Assembly: GCA_937958815.1 (NCBI GenBank)
Contig: CALGMR010000006.1
Span: 62,001-126,000 of the forward strand
Direction of reading: 5' to 3'
Source: an uncultured Rhizobiaceae group bacterium
GTDB lineage: Bacteria > Pseudomonadota > Alphaproteobacteria > Rhizobiales > Rhizobiaceae
DNA: 64,000 nucleotides
In this document: positions 45,092 through 53,789 of the stretch, piece by piece
Layout: the number at the start of each line of letters is the position of its first letter
Position numbering within the stretch: position 1 is the first letter of the stretch
The notes under the pieces: model-generated
The model's input: only the letters and a program-made list of their open reading frames with translations
Databases searched by the model: none
Told to the model about the DNA's origin: nothing
Made by a program: the position numbers and the translations under genes

Positions 45092-46912
45092 ATGACCAAA
45101 ACACCCTTCACCAAACCATCACCATGGGCTGACATGGCCCCGCAACTTGTGGACGTCGCCATGGGGCGCAAGCCTGCCGACTTGGTGGTTAAGAGCGGGA
45201 AATGGGTGAATGTCTATTCAGGGGAAATAATTCCCGACACTGATATCGCAATTGTTGGCGGACGCTTTGCTTATTGCGGGCCAGATGCCAGCCATTGCAT
45301 TGGGCCTGACACAAAGGTCGTGGCTGCGAAGGGAAAATATTTCGTTCCCGGATTGTGCGACGCCCATATGCATGTGGAATCAGGCATGGTGACCGTCACC
45401 GAATTTTGCCGAGCGGTTATTCCCCATGGCACTACATCCATGTTCATCGACCCCCATGAAATTGCCAATGTGCTTGGTATAGACGGTGTGCGACTGATGC
45501 ATGATGAAGCGATGGCCATGCCGATCAATGTCCATGTGCAAATGCCAAGCTGTGTGCCTTCTGCACCCGGTTTGGAAAATGCCGCGGCTACACTTGGGCC
45601 GCAAGATATTGCAGAAGCGATGACGTGGCCGAATATTATTGGTCTCGGGGAAGTGATGGATTTCCCCGGTGTCGCCGCGAATACGACGCGCATGACGGGA
45701 GAAGTTGCAGCCACGATGAACGCCAACAAGACAGTTGGTGGGCATTATGCCTCGCCCGTTCTCGACAATAATTTTCATGGCTATGTGGCGGGTGGACCGG
45801 CCGACGACCACGAAGGCACGCGCAAAGAAGACGCTATGGCGCGTGTCCGCCAAGGCATGCGCGCCATGCTACGTCTTGGATCGGCGTGGTATGATGTAGA
45901 AGCGCAGGTAAAGGCCACCACCGAAGACGGTCTCGATCCGCGCAATTTCATTCTTTGCACCGATGACAGCCATTCGGGCACGCTGGTCAATGATGGCCAC
46001 ATGAACCGCGTTGTCCGCCACGCGATTGAGTGCGGAGTAAAGCCCGTGACCGCAATACAAATGGCGACGCTCAACACTGCACAGCACTTTGGGCTGGAGC
46101 GGGAACTTGGTTCCATAGCGCCAGGGCGGCTGGCTGACTTTCTAATTGTCGATGATCTTGAACAACTGACCATTGATGAAGTCTACGGACGCGGCATGAA
46201 GTTGGCGGATAGATCCGGCATTGCAATTGATCTGCCATCTTACGACTATCCCGAGACTGCAAAAAACACGGTGAATATGAAGGCTGATGTGTCAGCTGGT
46301 CAATTCGATATCGTTGCACCATCGGATGTCAGCTCGGCCAAAGTGCGCGTTATTGGCATGGTGGAAAACCAAGCCCCCACCAAGGCACTGGAAGCTGATC
46401 TACCTGTTTCGAATGGCTTGGTTGTTGGCCATATGGAGAACGATATTTGCCAGATTGCATTGGTGGAACGTCACCGCGCAACGGGCGGCATCACCAACGG
46501 TTTTGTGTCTGGTTTTGGCTACAATATCCCCTGCGCCATGGCGTCCACGGTTGCCCATGACAGCCACCACATGATTGTTGTGGGCACTTCAAAAGAAGAT
46601 ATGGCATTGGCCGCAAACCGCCTGCGCGAAGTGGGCGGCGGGGTTTGCCTGTTTTCGAAAGGCAAAGAAAAAGCAATGGTGGAAATGCCGATTGCGGGCC
46701 TGATGTCCGATGAACCGTCAAACATCGTTGCCGCCAAAGCAGATAAATTGGTCGCCGCAATGCGCGACTGCGGTTGCTCTCTCAACAACGCTTACATGCA
46801 ACATTCCTTGCTGGCACTTGTGGTCATTCCGGAGTTGCGCATTTCCGACATAGGTCTCGTGGATGTACGCACGTTTGAGAAGGTTGATTTGTTTGTGGAG
46901 AAAAAGAAATGA
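45092..46912 (+). CDS. ade: Adenine deaminase
   Basis: Converts adenine to hypoxanthine and ammonia, for salvage or use as nitrogen source. The ATG at 45092 gives 606 residues, typical of the Ade amidohydrolase family rather than the adenosine-deaminase-like type. Metal ligands start with DAHMHVESGMV near residue 92. Later landmarks are GLGEVMDFPGV, GHYASPVLDNN, CTDDSHSGTLVNDGHMNRVV and the C-terminal SGFGYNIPCAMASTVAHDSH. It follows the orphan ABC ATPase by 76 bases and overlaps the HNH endonuclease gene by four. Confidence 0.95.
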   Translation: MTKTPFTKPSPWADMAPQLVDVAMGRKPADLVVKSGKWVNVYSGEIIPDTDIAIVGGRFAYCGPDASHCIGPDTKVVAAKGKYFVPGLCDAHMHVESGMVTVTEFCRAVIPHGTTSMFIDPHEIANVLGIDGVRLMHDEAMAMPINVHVQMPSCVPSAPGLENAAATLGPQDIAEAMTWPNIIGLGEVMDFPGVAANTTRMTGEVAATMNANKTVGGHYASPVLDNNFHGYVAGGPADDHEGTRKEDAMARVRQGMRAMLRLGSAWYDVEAQVKATTEDGLDPRNFILCTDDSHSGTLVNDGHMNRVVRHAIECGVKPVTAIQMATLNTAQHFGLERELGSIAPGRLADFLIVDDLEQLTIDEVYGRGMKLADRSGIAIDLPSYDYPETAKNTVNMKADVSAGQFDIVAPSDVSSAKVRVIGMVENQAPTKALEADLPVSNGLVVGHMENDICQIALVERHRATGGITNGFVSGFGYNIPCAMASTVAHDSHHMIVVGTSKEDMALAANRLREVGGGVCLFSKGKEKAMVEMPIAGLMSDEPSNIVAAKADKLVAAMRDCGCSLNNAYMQHSLLALVVIPELRISDIGLVDVRTFEKVDLFVEKKK

Positions 46913-47829
46913 GTAAAGGGGTTCTGGTCCATAAACCGTCATCTCATTACGATGATGTCCCAAATGAAAAATATCACTTCCCGAAACAGTACTTGGGGCG
47001 ATTGAAAAAGTTCGAGAATGACTGGATCATTTATTATGGCATCAACCCGTCCAATCCAGCTCAGCGTGGCTACTATGCCGTAGCGAAGGTTGCTCAGATT
47101 ATACCAGATGTGAACCGAGCCAATCACTACTACGCTCAGATTGAGCCAAACTCGTTTTTATCTTTTAATAATTTCGTTCCTTATGTTTTGGATGGTAGGT
47201 TTTTAGAAGTAGCAATCAATACAGAAAGCGGAAAACCAAACGGTGGAGTCGTTATAAGTGCAGTTCGCGGTATTAGTAATGAAGAGTTCAATGAGATTGT
47301 TAGTTTGGGCTTAAAAACTGACATTGATATATTGCCACGCATAGATGACCTTATTCCAACAACACCGCAACGGAGTGTTGGGTTTCAGGAGGAACAAAAA
47401 CCGTTCGAACTTGATGTGACACGTCAAACGACTGAAGTCTTACAAAGCAGAAAAATTCGCGATCGACTGTTTCGACGCCAAGTGATCAATGCGTATAAAG
47501 AACGCTGTGCGATAACTGGTTGGCGATTGATTAACGGTGGAGGTCGCGCAGAGGTTGAAGCAGCACATATAAAGCCGGTTGAACAAAATGGACCCGATGA
47601 TGTGCGAAATGGATTGGCTCTTTCTGGAACTGTACACTGGATGTTCGACAGAGGCCTGATTGCCTTGAGCGAAGACTATGACATTCAAATTTCTAGGAAG
47701 GTCAACAACCGTTTGGAAGTTCAAAATTTGATCAACGATACAGGTAAAGCGTTGGTGCCTGATAGCATTGCCCTCCAGCCACACCCTGCTTTCCTCGCTT
47801 GGCATAGAAAGCATCATCGATTTGAATAA
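46909..47829 (+). CDS. HNH endonuclease with a possible PUA-like N-terminal domain
   Basis: A 306-residue nuclease. The C-terminal third is an HNH domain: FRRQVINAYKERCAITGW with Cys200, then EAAHIKP with His220, Asn234 in RNGLALSG and His243 in VHWMFDRGLIAL. Residues about 18-100 (PNEKYHFPKQYLGR, WIIYYG, YYAVAKVAQI, HYYAQIE) look like a small beta-barrel resembling PUA/EVE domains, which in modification-dependent restriction enzymes read modified bases. That reading is inference. It overlaps ade by four bases (ATGA) but is functionally unrelated, and is A+T-richer than its neighbours, suggesting recent arrival. No methylase gene is near. Confidence 0.83.
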   Translation: MSKGVLVHKPSSHYDDVPNEKYHFPKQYLGRLKKFENDWIIYYGINPSNPAQRGYYAVAKVAQIIPDVNRANHYYAQIEPNSFLSFNNFVPYVLDGRFLEVAINTESGKPNGGVVISAVRGISNEEFNEIVSLGLKTDIDILPRIDDLIPTTPQRSVGFQEEQKPFELDVTRQTTEVLQSRKIRDRLFRRQVINAYKERCAITGWRLINGGGRAEVEAAHIKPVEQNGPDDVRNGLALSGTVHWMFDRGLIALSEDYDIQISRKVNNRLEVQNLINDTGKALVPDSIALQPHPAFLAWHRKHHRFE

Positions 47830-47838
47830 TTCAATTCT

Positions 47839-48681
47839 ATGACACTTTTCGTTTTCCTCATCGTCATTTTTGCCGCCGCTCTCCATGCGTCCTGGAATGC
47901 TTTGGTTAAATCGACGGGAGACAAGGTGGTTTCTATGACGGCGCTGACAATTGGTCATGCGCCTTTAGCTTTGTTGACCATTCCTTTCGTGCCGTTTCCC
48001 GCACAAGAGAGCTGGTGGTTTCTGGTGCTCTCAGTTGTGGTGCATACGTGCTATCAATTGAGCCTGATGTCCGCTTATCGGCTTGGGGATTTTACGCAGG
48101 TTTACCCGATTGCCCGTGGCTCTGGCCCTGCCCTTGTCACACTGTTTTCGATTTTCGTTCTTGGGATCAGCTTTGTGTCGTGGCAACTTGCTGCCATAGG
48201 ATTGATTGTGGCTGGCATCTTTTGCCTTGCCCTTTTGAGACAAAGCGACGGGCTTCGAAACCCGCAGGCCGTGGGCGCAGCTTTGCTGACGGGCTGTTTT
48301 ATCGCGGGCTATTCCTTGCTGGACGGTTTGGGCGCGCGGGCGGCAGGTACGGCGGTTGGTTATGTGGCTTGGATGACTGCGATCAATGCTGCCGTATTCG
48401 CTCTGCTCATTGGCGGATTCAATCGCCCTGCATTCAAAAAAGTTTTCACCGAAGGCAAAACTACTTTGTTTCTGGGCGGCAGTGCATCCGTGGGCGCCTA
48501 TGCGCTGGTCGTTTGGGCCATGACGCAAGCGCCGATTGCGCTGGTCACGGCCCTGCGTGAAACCAGCACCATCTTTGCGCTTTTTATCGGCGTCATGTTT
48601 TTGAAAGAACGCCTTTCAGCAGGCAAAGTTATTGCAACCGTTTTGACCCTGTGCGGCGTTCTTCTTTTGCGGATCAGCTAG
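47839..48681 (+). CDS. EamA/DMT family transporter
   Basis: A 280-residue membrane protein with ten predicted helices in two EamA repeats. Landmarks are HASWNALVKSTGDK at the start, SAYRLGDFTQVYPIARGSGPAL in repeat 1, and ALVTALRETSTIFALFIGVMF with the final FLKERLSAGK loop in repeat 2. This ending is typical of exporters for amino acids or metabolites. It begins nine bases after the HNH gene and overlaps the convergent flavoprotein stop by four bases. The cargo is unknown. Confidence 0.88.
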   Translation: MTLFVFLIVIFAAALHASWNALVKSTGDKVVSMTALTIGHAPLALLTIPFVPFPAQESWWFLVLSVVVHTCYQLSLMSAYRLGDFTQVYPIARGSGPALVTLFSIFVLGISFVSWQLAAIGLIVAGIFCLALLRQSDGLRNPQAVGAALLTGCFIAGYSLLDGLGARAAGTAVGYVAWMTAINAAVFALLIGGFNRPAFKKVFTEGKTTLFLGGSASVGAYALVVWAMTQAPIALVTALRETSTIFALFIGVMFLKERLSAGKVIATVLTLCGVLLLRIS

Positions 48682-51080
48682 ACTGACAGCTTGAAGTTTT
48701 GCTTTTCCAAAACGTGTACTGGAATTTCCTGCCCCAAAACCAAGGCAGTCAAGCCTTCCGTCATGCCATCGTCTATAAAGGCGTAGGCCAAGTTCTTGTT
48801 TACGCGATGCCCCCAACTGGCCGACGTTACGGTTCCAACTACTTTGCCGTTGTGCAGAATGGAATCGCCAGCATGGGCCGGCGTTGTTGTGCTGTCCAAT
48901 TCCAGGGTCAGCAAATTGCGCGTTAGCCCTGCCGCCACCATTTTGTCCAAAGCAGCCCGGCCAATATAGTCCTTGTCCATTTTGATGAACCGATCCACAC
49001 CCGTCTCAAATGGGTTGAACTCGGTGATGATGTCGGCCTTCCAGTGGAGATAACCCATTTCCAGACGCATGGCTTCGACAGCGCGCGAACCGAAATATCC
49101 GATGCCGAACTCTTCTCCAGCTGCCATCAGGAGATCATGCACAGCCAGAAGCTGAGCATTTGGAATGTGAAGTTCGTAGGCCAACTCGCCTGAGAAGCTG
49201 ACTGACATGGCAATAATCGCATTTGGCCCAACGTGAACTTTGCGGACACAAAGCGGTTTGAACGCATCATGCGACCAATCTGTGCGCGGTGCTGCCTTTT
49301 GGAGGACCTCACGGGACTTTGGCCCCGCAATCACAAGAATTGTGTGCTCGTTTGTCAGGCTGCGAATTTGGATAGAACCATCGCTTGGCAAGTGCTCGCT
49401 CAACCAATCCATATCGTGTAATTCGGACGCAGCAGCCGAGCCATACCAGACAGCATCGTCGGTCAAATTGGCCAGCGTGGCTTCGCCTTTCACCATGCCA
49501 TGGTGATTGAGCAAATATGTTAAACCCACTTTGCCCGTTTTGCGTGGCACCCGCGAACACGTGATTGTGTCCAACCAGTCGTGAACACCCTCGCCCGTGA
49601 TTTCAAAACGGTTGAAACCGTTGACTTCGCAAAGTCCGACTTTTTCATGAACCAGCGCAACCTCTTTGCCGACTTGCTCAAACGTGTTGTTGAAGTGGAA
49701 TGAGTGCTCTTCTTCAAAATCAGCACTCGGCTTGATGTAATCCATCCGCTCCCACCCATTGACCGTTGTGAACTCTGCACCTGTGGCTTTCAATGTGGCA
49801 TAAAGCGGTGTTGTTTTTGCCAAACGCCCTGCAGGGCGATGTTCGTGGGGCATGTGGAAACGGAATTCGTTTTGATAGTCTTCAATCGCTTTTAGCGCTG
49901 TATATTCTTGGTTCACATTTTCGGTGAAACGGCGCGGATCGAGGCACCAGGTGTCGTAACACGCTTCGCCATGCGCCATGATTTGTGCGAGTAACCAGCC
50001 GTGGCCGCCACCCTCGCCCAAGCCAGCGCGCAGACCTGTGATGCAGTATGCGTTGCGCTTGCCCGGGATTTTGCCCACAAGCGGCAACCCGTCAGGCGTG
50101 TATGTGATCGGGCCGTTGATGATGGAATGGATGCCCGCTGTTTCAAGGCACGGAATACGATGGAACGCGCCTTCCATAACATCCACAACACGGTCGAGAT
50201 CATCTGGACACAAAGCATTGGTGAAATTCGGGTCGATGCCGTCCAGCCCCCACGTTTTGCAATCTTGTTCATAAAACCCGATCAACAGGCCTTTCTTTTC
50301 AGCGCGTTGATAAAAATCTGCTTCGGGGCAGCGGATCAGCGGCGACCGGAAATCATCGCCCAGCGCTTCAATTTCGGGGATGGCATCAGTCAGCATATAT
50401 TGATGCTCCATGGATGCCACGGGCAGTTCAACACCCATCATCGCGCCAATTTCGTTGCAGCGATAGCCGCCCGCATTGACGATCATTTCGCAATGAATAT
50501 CGCCTTTGTCTGTATGAACCGTCCAACTGTCATCTTTATTTTGGGTGAGATCCGTCACGGATGTGTGGCGATAGACTTCCGCACCCGCCTTGCGCGCGCG
50601 CCGCGCCAACGCCTGACACAATTGTGCAGGGTCAATGTCCCCATCCAGCGGATCCCACAATGCCCCAAGCAAACCATCTGTTGAAATGATCGGGTGGCGT
50701 TTCTTGCATTCTGCCGCGTCAATCAGTTCCAGATCAACGCCCATGCCTTTGGCCATGGACACAAAATGGTTGTACCCATCCAGATGCCATTGTTGGGTCG
50801 CAAGGCGCAGACCGCCTGTGGCGTGGTGGTAATTAATTGGATATTCCGGGTCGTCGGCCAGTTCTTTATAGAGTTTGATCGAATGGGTTTTCAAACCAAC
50901 CATGGTTTGGTTCGGCCCGAAATTCGTCACCTGCGCCGCAGAGTGCCAAGTGGTGCCAGAGGTCAGCTCGTCCCGCTCCACCAATACGCAATCGGTGATG
51001 CCTTCTTGCGTGAGGTGATAAAGCGCGGAACACCCGCCAATACCACCACCGATAACAACCACTCTTGTGTTGTTTTTCAT
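48678..51080 (-). CDS. FAD-dependent dehydrogenase of the dimethylglycine/sarcosine dehydrogenase family
   Basis: An 800-residue two-part enzyme. The N-terminal half is a DAO-type flavoprotein with VVVIGGGIGGCSALYHL binding FAD and DELTSGTTWHSAAQV, where the His is the likely covalent flavin site. The C-terminal half is a GcvT-like folate-binding domain (YLLNHHGMVKGEATLANL, AGPKSREVLQKAAPR, ELAYELHIPNAQ, and RLEMGYLHWKADI). Such enzymes demethylate dimethylglycine, sarcosine or related amines and pass formaldehyde to tetrahydrofolate. Substrate cannot be fixed from sequence. The start at 51080 is chosen for the Rossmann motif position. Confidence 0.92.
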   Translation of the reverse strand: MKNNTRVVVIGGGIGGCSALYHLTQEGITDCVLVERDELTSGTTWHSAAQVTNFGPNQTMVGLKTHSIKLYKELADDPEYPINYHHATGGLRLATQQWHLDGYNHFVSMAKGMGVDLELIDAAECKKRHPIISTDGLLGALWDPLDGDIDPAQLCQALARRARKAGAEVYRHTSVTDLTQNKDDSWTVHTDKGDIHCEMIVNAGGYRCNEIGAMMGVELPVASMEHQYMLTDAIPEIEALGDDFRSPLIRCPEADFYQRAEKKGLLIGFYEQDCKTWGLDGIDPNFTNALCPDDLDRVVDVMEGAFHRIPCLETAGIHSIINGPITYTPDGLPLVGKIPGKRNAYCITGLRAGLGEGGGHGWLLAQIMAHGEACYDTWCLDPRRFTENVNQEYTALKAIEDYQNEFRFHMPHEHRPAGRLAKTTPLYATLKATGAEFTTVNGWERMDYIKPSADFEEEHSFHFNNTFEQVGKEVALVHEKVGLCEVNGFNRFEITGEGVHDWLDTITCSRVPRKTGKVGLTYLLNHHGMVKGEATLANLTDDAVWYGSAAASELHDMDWLSEHLPSDGSIQIRSLTNEHTILVIAGPKSREVLQKAAPRTDWSHDAFKPLCVRKVHVGPNAIIAMSVSFSGELAYELHIPNAQLLAVHDLLMAAGEEFGIGYFGSRAVEAMRLEMGYLHWKADIITEFNPFETGVDRFIKMDKDYIGRAALDKMVAAGLTRNLLTLELDSTTTPAHAGDSILHNGKVVGTVTSASWGHRVNKNLAYAFIDDGMTEGLTALVLGQEIPVHVLEKQNFKLSV

Positions 51081-51171
51081 ACCGAAACCCAGCCCGTTCA
51101 AAATATACAAGATTTCGTTTGAAACCCGCTGCAAAGAATAATCAAGCGAATTCTGATGGCATCATCCACGC

Positions 51172-51666
51172 TCAACAGAACTCCGCTGAAACTTCAGCGG
51201 GGAATCTCTGTAGCAGGAGTTTCAATTTGGGATCGATATAAGTTCGGCAAAAAGGTTTGTCTGGGCCTTTTGCGTAGTAGTTTTGAAACCTGTCATCGGA
51301 AGCTTTGAACTCGACGAATGGAATCACCTGCGTAACCACGTTTTCTTCAAAACCAGATTGCAAGATTTTAATCGCCTCCGTTGCCGCTTTCGATTGGTGC
51401 TCGTCGAAAACATAAATCGCACTGCGATATTTGCCCCGCATTTTGTGGGCGGACGTGCTGGCATGGGTGCGCAAGTGAACCTCAATCAAGACTTCCAATG
51501 GCAAAATTTCAGGATCGAACGCCACAATTACTGCCTCTGAAAAACTGTCATTCGGCGCGCGAGATGCGATAAAACCCTGTTCAACACTTTCTACAGATCG
51601 CAAAGCCTGAAACACAGCCTCCGTGCACCAATGGCACCCACCGCCAAACCCGATTCTTGAACTCAT
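51172..51666 (-). CDS. Peptide-methionine (S)-S-oxide reductase, variant active site
   Basis: An MsrA-type cytoplasmic repair enzyme of 164 residues from the ATG at 51666. The catalytic Cys11 lies in GFGGGCHWCTEAVFQ, where most MsrA proteins have GCFWG; thus Phe is His and the Gly is a second Cys (Cys14). The rest follows the fold: VESVEQGFIAS, AVIVAFDPEILPLEVL, the HKMRGKYRSAIYV segment, and NYYAKGPDKPFC near the end. The extra Cys14 may act as resolving residue. It is convergent with nothing close and divergent from rpsF. Confidence 0.87.
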   Translation of the reverse strand: MSSRIGFGGGCHWCTEAVFQALRSVESVEQGFIASRAPNDSFSEAVIVAFDPEILPLEVLIEVHLRTHASTSAHKMRGKYRSAIYVFDEHQSKAATEAIKILQSGFEENVVTQVIPFVEFKASDDRFQNYYAKGPDKPFCRTYIDPKLKLLLQRFPAEVSAEFC

Positions 51667-51983
51667 TGCATTTGCTTTCGCTTTCAGGGGCCTCTGACAC
51701 CAATATAGGTGCCAAGACTTGTAAGAAAAGCATTGCATTCCCTGTGAAAATGTCTAAACACCGTCTCGCACACGAAGGTCGGGCTTCCGGCTGGTGGCTG
51801 AACTTTGGGCTTTGCGCTGTTTGCAAAGTAGGTTTGACAAGCAAACCGTCCATCCGTGTCTCCGCTCTCGACTCTTCCAAATCGCGCCTTTTCTGTCTTT
51901 GGGCCAAGTTCCAAAGAATTCTTCGAAAAGCGTCGATGAGGCTTTGCGCTGGAAGCTCAACGTAACACAGGAAAGGTGGCTTA
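51667..51983. other. Divergent intergenic region between msrA-like gene and rpsF
   Basis: These 317 bases carry no gene I can support. They must hold the rpsF operon promoter and leader. A TTGACA (51834-51839) is present, but no good -10 box stands at the right distance. A GGAAAGG ribosome site lies just before rpsF. I see no obvious S6:S18 autoregulatory RNA, though I cannot exclude one. Confidence 0.5.
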
Positions 51984-52406
51984 ATGGCCCTTTACGAACA
52001 CATATTTATGGCTCGCCAGGATGTTTCATCCCAGCAAGTCGACGCGCTTGTTGAACAATTCAAAGGCGTTTTGGAATCCAATGGTGGTTCTGTTGGCAAG
52101 ATCGAAAACTGGGGTTTGAAAACACTTCCCTATCGCGTCAACAAAAACCGCAAAGCGCATTACGCGTTGATGAACATTGATGCGCCTTCAGCAGCAGTTG
52201 CTGAAATGGAACGCCAAATGCGCATCCACGAAGATATTCTTCGTTACATCACAATCAAAGTTGAAGAGCACGAAGAAGGCCCATCGGCTATGCTTCGCAA
52301 GTCTGACCGCGACGACCGCAAACCACGCGGCGGTGACCGTGGCGATCGGGGCGACCGTCCGCCTCGCGCACCACGCGCTGATGCCCCTGCTCCAGCTGCT
52401 GAATAA
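51984..52406 (+). CDS. rpsF: 30S ribosomal protein S6
   Basis: A small-subunit protein that binds S18. The 140 residues include the canonical [14 protein letters not shown] start and the [20 protein letters not shown] strand. After residue 100 comes a Arg/Asp/Gly-rich tail ([20 protein letters not shown]) ending in Ala/Pro, an extension common in alphaproteobacteria. It is the first gene of the rpsF-rpsR unit, with rpsR 12 bases downstream. Confidence 0.97.
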   Translation: MALYEHIFMARQDVSSQQVDALVEQFKGVLESNGGSVGKIENWGLKTLPYRVNKNRKAHYALMNIDAPSAAVAEMERQMRIHEDILRYITIKVEEHEEGPSAMLRKSDRDDRKPRGGDRGDRGDRPPRAPRADAPAPAAE

Positions 52407-52418
52407 GGAAACAGTTTT

Positions 52419-52667
52419 ATGATCCCTATTGAACAAATGCCATCAAGACGCCCTTTTCAGCGTCGTCGCAAAACTTGCCCATTCACTGGCGAAAATGCAC
52501 AAAAGATCGACTACAAGGACGTGAAACTCCTTCAGCGTTACATTTCTGAACGCGGAAAAATCGTTCCTTCACGAATTACTGCTGTGAGCTTGAAAAAACA
52601 ACGCGAACTGGCGCGTGCAATCAAACGCGCTCGTTTCCTTGCTTTGATCCCATACGTGATCAAGTAA
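52419..52667 (+). CDS. rpsR: 30S ribosomal protein S18
   Basis: Partner of S6 on the small-subunit platform. The 82 residues show [20 protein letters not shown] at the start, the single-Cys form of the N-terminus, and the conserved [20 protein letters not shown] and [18 protein letters not shown] strong hairpin follows within 13 bases of its stop, so much transcription may stop here before the DUF2232 and rplI genes. Confidence 0.97.
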   Translation: MIPIEQMPSRRPFQRRRKTCPFTGENAQKIDYKDVKLLQRYISERGKIVPSRITAVSLKKQRELARAIKRARFLALIPYVIK

Positions 52668-52679
52668 GCTTTGACTTTC

Positions 52680-52714
52680 GCCATTCCCGACTTGCTCGGG
52701 AATGGCATTTGTTT
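52680..52714 (+). terminator. Hairpin terminator or attenuator after rpsR
   Basis: A perfect 11-base stem (GCCATTCCCGA at 52680-52690 with TCGGGAATGGC at 52696-52706) with a 5-base loop is followed by ATTTGTTT. The T tract is imperfect, so read-through into DUF2232 and rplI is plausible. It would allow different levels of S6/S18 and L9. Confidence 0.75.
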
Positions 52715-52808
52715 GAGGGCAGCCTCATAAATCACTGAGTTGAGAAGCGGCAATGGTGCCCTTCTCTAACTGTTACCAACCAAGTGGTTGAACAGGACAG
52801 CGGACGAG

Positions 52809-53765
52809 ATGAACAAAAACCCACCCCTTATCGCAGTTGTATGCGGCCTGATTACAGCATTGCTGTTTCTGGCTCCGCTGACGCTTGGCGGTTTGGGTTA
52901 TGTGATGTCCACCTTTACGGCCATGCCGTTGTTTGTCGCAGCACTTGGGTTTGGCACCGTCAATGCGATTATCGCAGGTGTGGTGGCTGCTGTGGCTGTA
53001 AGCTTTTTCACCGGTGTGCAAGGCGCAATCATTGTCGGCGGCGCCACATTGTTGCCAGCCATTTGGGTTGGTCACATGGTCGGCCTGTTTCGCGATGATG
53101 ACGGAACCCAAGAATGGTTCCCCATTTCTACAATTCTGTTTCGCATGGCCTTAATGTGCGCAGTTATCGCCATCGGATTTGGAACCAGTGTTGGATATTC
53201 TCCGGAATGGGCAGCCAACCAGGTTGAAACGGTTTTGACGCAATTTGCGAACCTTCAACCGGAAACTGCCGACGCTCCAATCCTCACACCAGAGCAGATA
53301 AAGCAGCGTTCGGTGGAAGCGGCTGGTTTGATCCCCATCGCTATGCCGATGTCTTTGCTGTTGTTGATGGTCATTAATTTGCTTCTTGCAGCGCGATTTG
53401 CACGAAAGCGTGGCTGGATTTTGCGTCCACAAGTGAATTTGCCGCTGGAAACAGCCATGCCGCAAATTGCGGTTGGCGTGTTTGCTGTCGCGATTGCGCT
53501 CAGCTTTTTGTCAGGCCCGATTGCCCTGATCGCCCAAGTCGTCACTGGCGCGATGGTTGGTGCATTTTTGCTGGTTGGCCTCGCCACGTTGCATTATTTG
53601 ACACTTGGCACACCCATTCGTGGTGTGTTTTTGGGCATCACCTATTTTGCACTTCTTGCATCCCGCACTCTGGCTGGCGTCGTTGCGCTGATTGGTGTCG
53701 GCGAAACTCTTTTTCAGATCCGCGCCCGTCGTGGAGATCCGAATTCACCTTCTAAACACTTTTAA
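52809..53765 (+). CDS. DUF2232 family inner-membrane protein
   Basis: A 318-residue protein with about eight hydrophobic segments: LIAVVCGLITALLFLAPL, ALGFGTVNAIIAGVVAAVAV, and others up to residue 300. It belongs to the DUF2232/YybS-like group encoded between rpsR and rplI in many rhizobia; relatives include energy-coupling-type membrane components, but no function is established to my knowledge. The start at 52809 is preceded by GGACGAG; a TTG at 52788 is less likely. rplI starts 24 bases downstream. Confidence 0.87.
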   Translation: MNKNPPLIAVVCGLITALLFLAPLTLGGLGYVMSTFTAMPLFVAALGFGTVNAIIAGVVAAVAVSFFTGVQGAIIVGGATLLPAIWVGHMVGLFRDDDGTQEWFPISTILFRMALMCAVIAIGFGTSVGYSPEWAANQVETVLTQFANLQPETADAPILTPEQIKQRSVEAAGLIPIAMPMSLLLLMVINLLLAARFARKRGWILRPQVNLPLETAMPQIAVGVFAVAIALSFLSGPIALIAQVVTGAMVGAFLLVGLATLHYLTLGTPIRGVFLGITYFALLASRTLAGVVALIGVGETLFQIRARRGDPNSPSKHF

Positions 53766-53789
53766 AAAACACTCAAAAGGAACAATCAA

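Noticed and set aside
51834-51862. TTGACA as -35 box of an rpsF promoter
   Set aside because: The expected -10 position reads TGTCTC, too far from consensus to call; mentioned only in the intergenic entry.
52680-52714. Hairpin after rpsR considered as a mobile repeat (REP-like)
   Set aside because: Only one copy noticed in the window and it lies right after a gene end, so terminator or attenuator is simpler.
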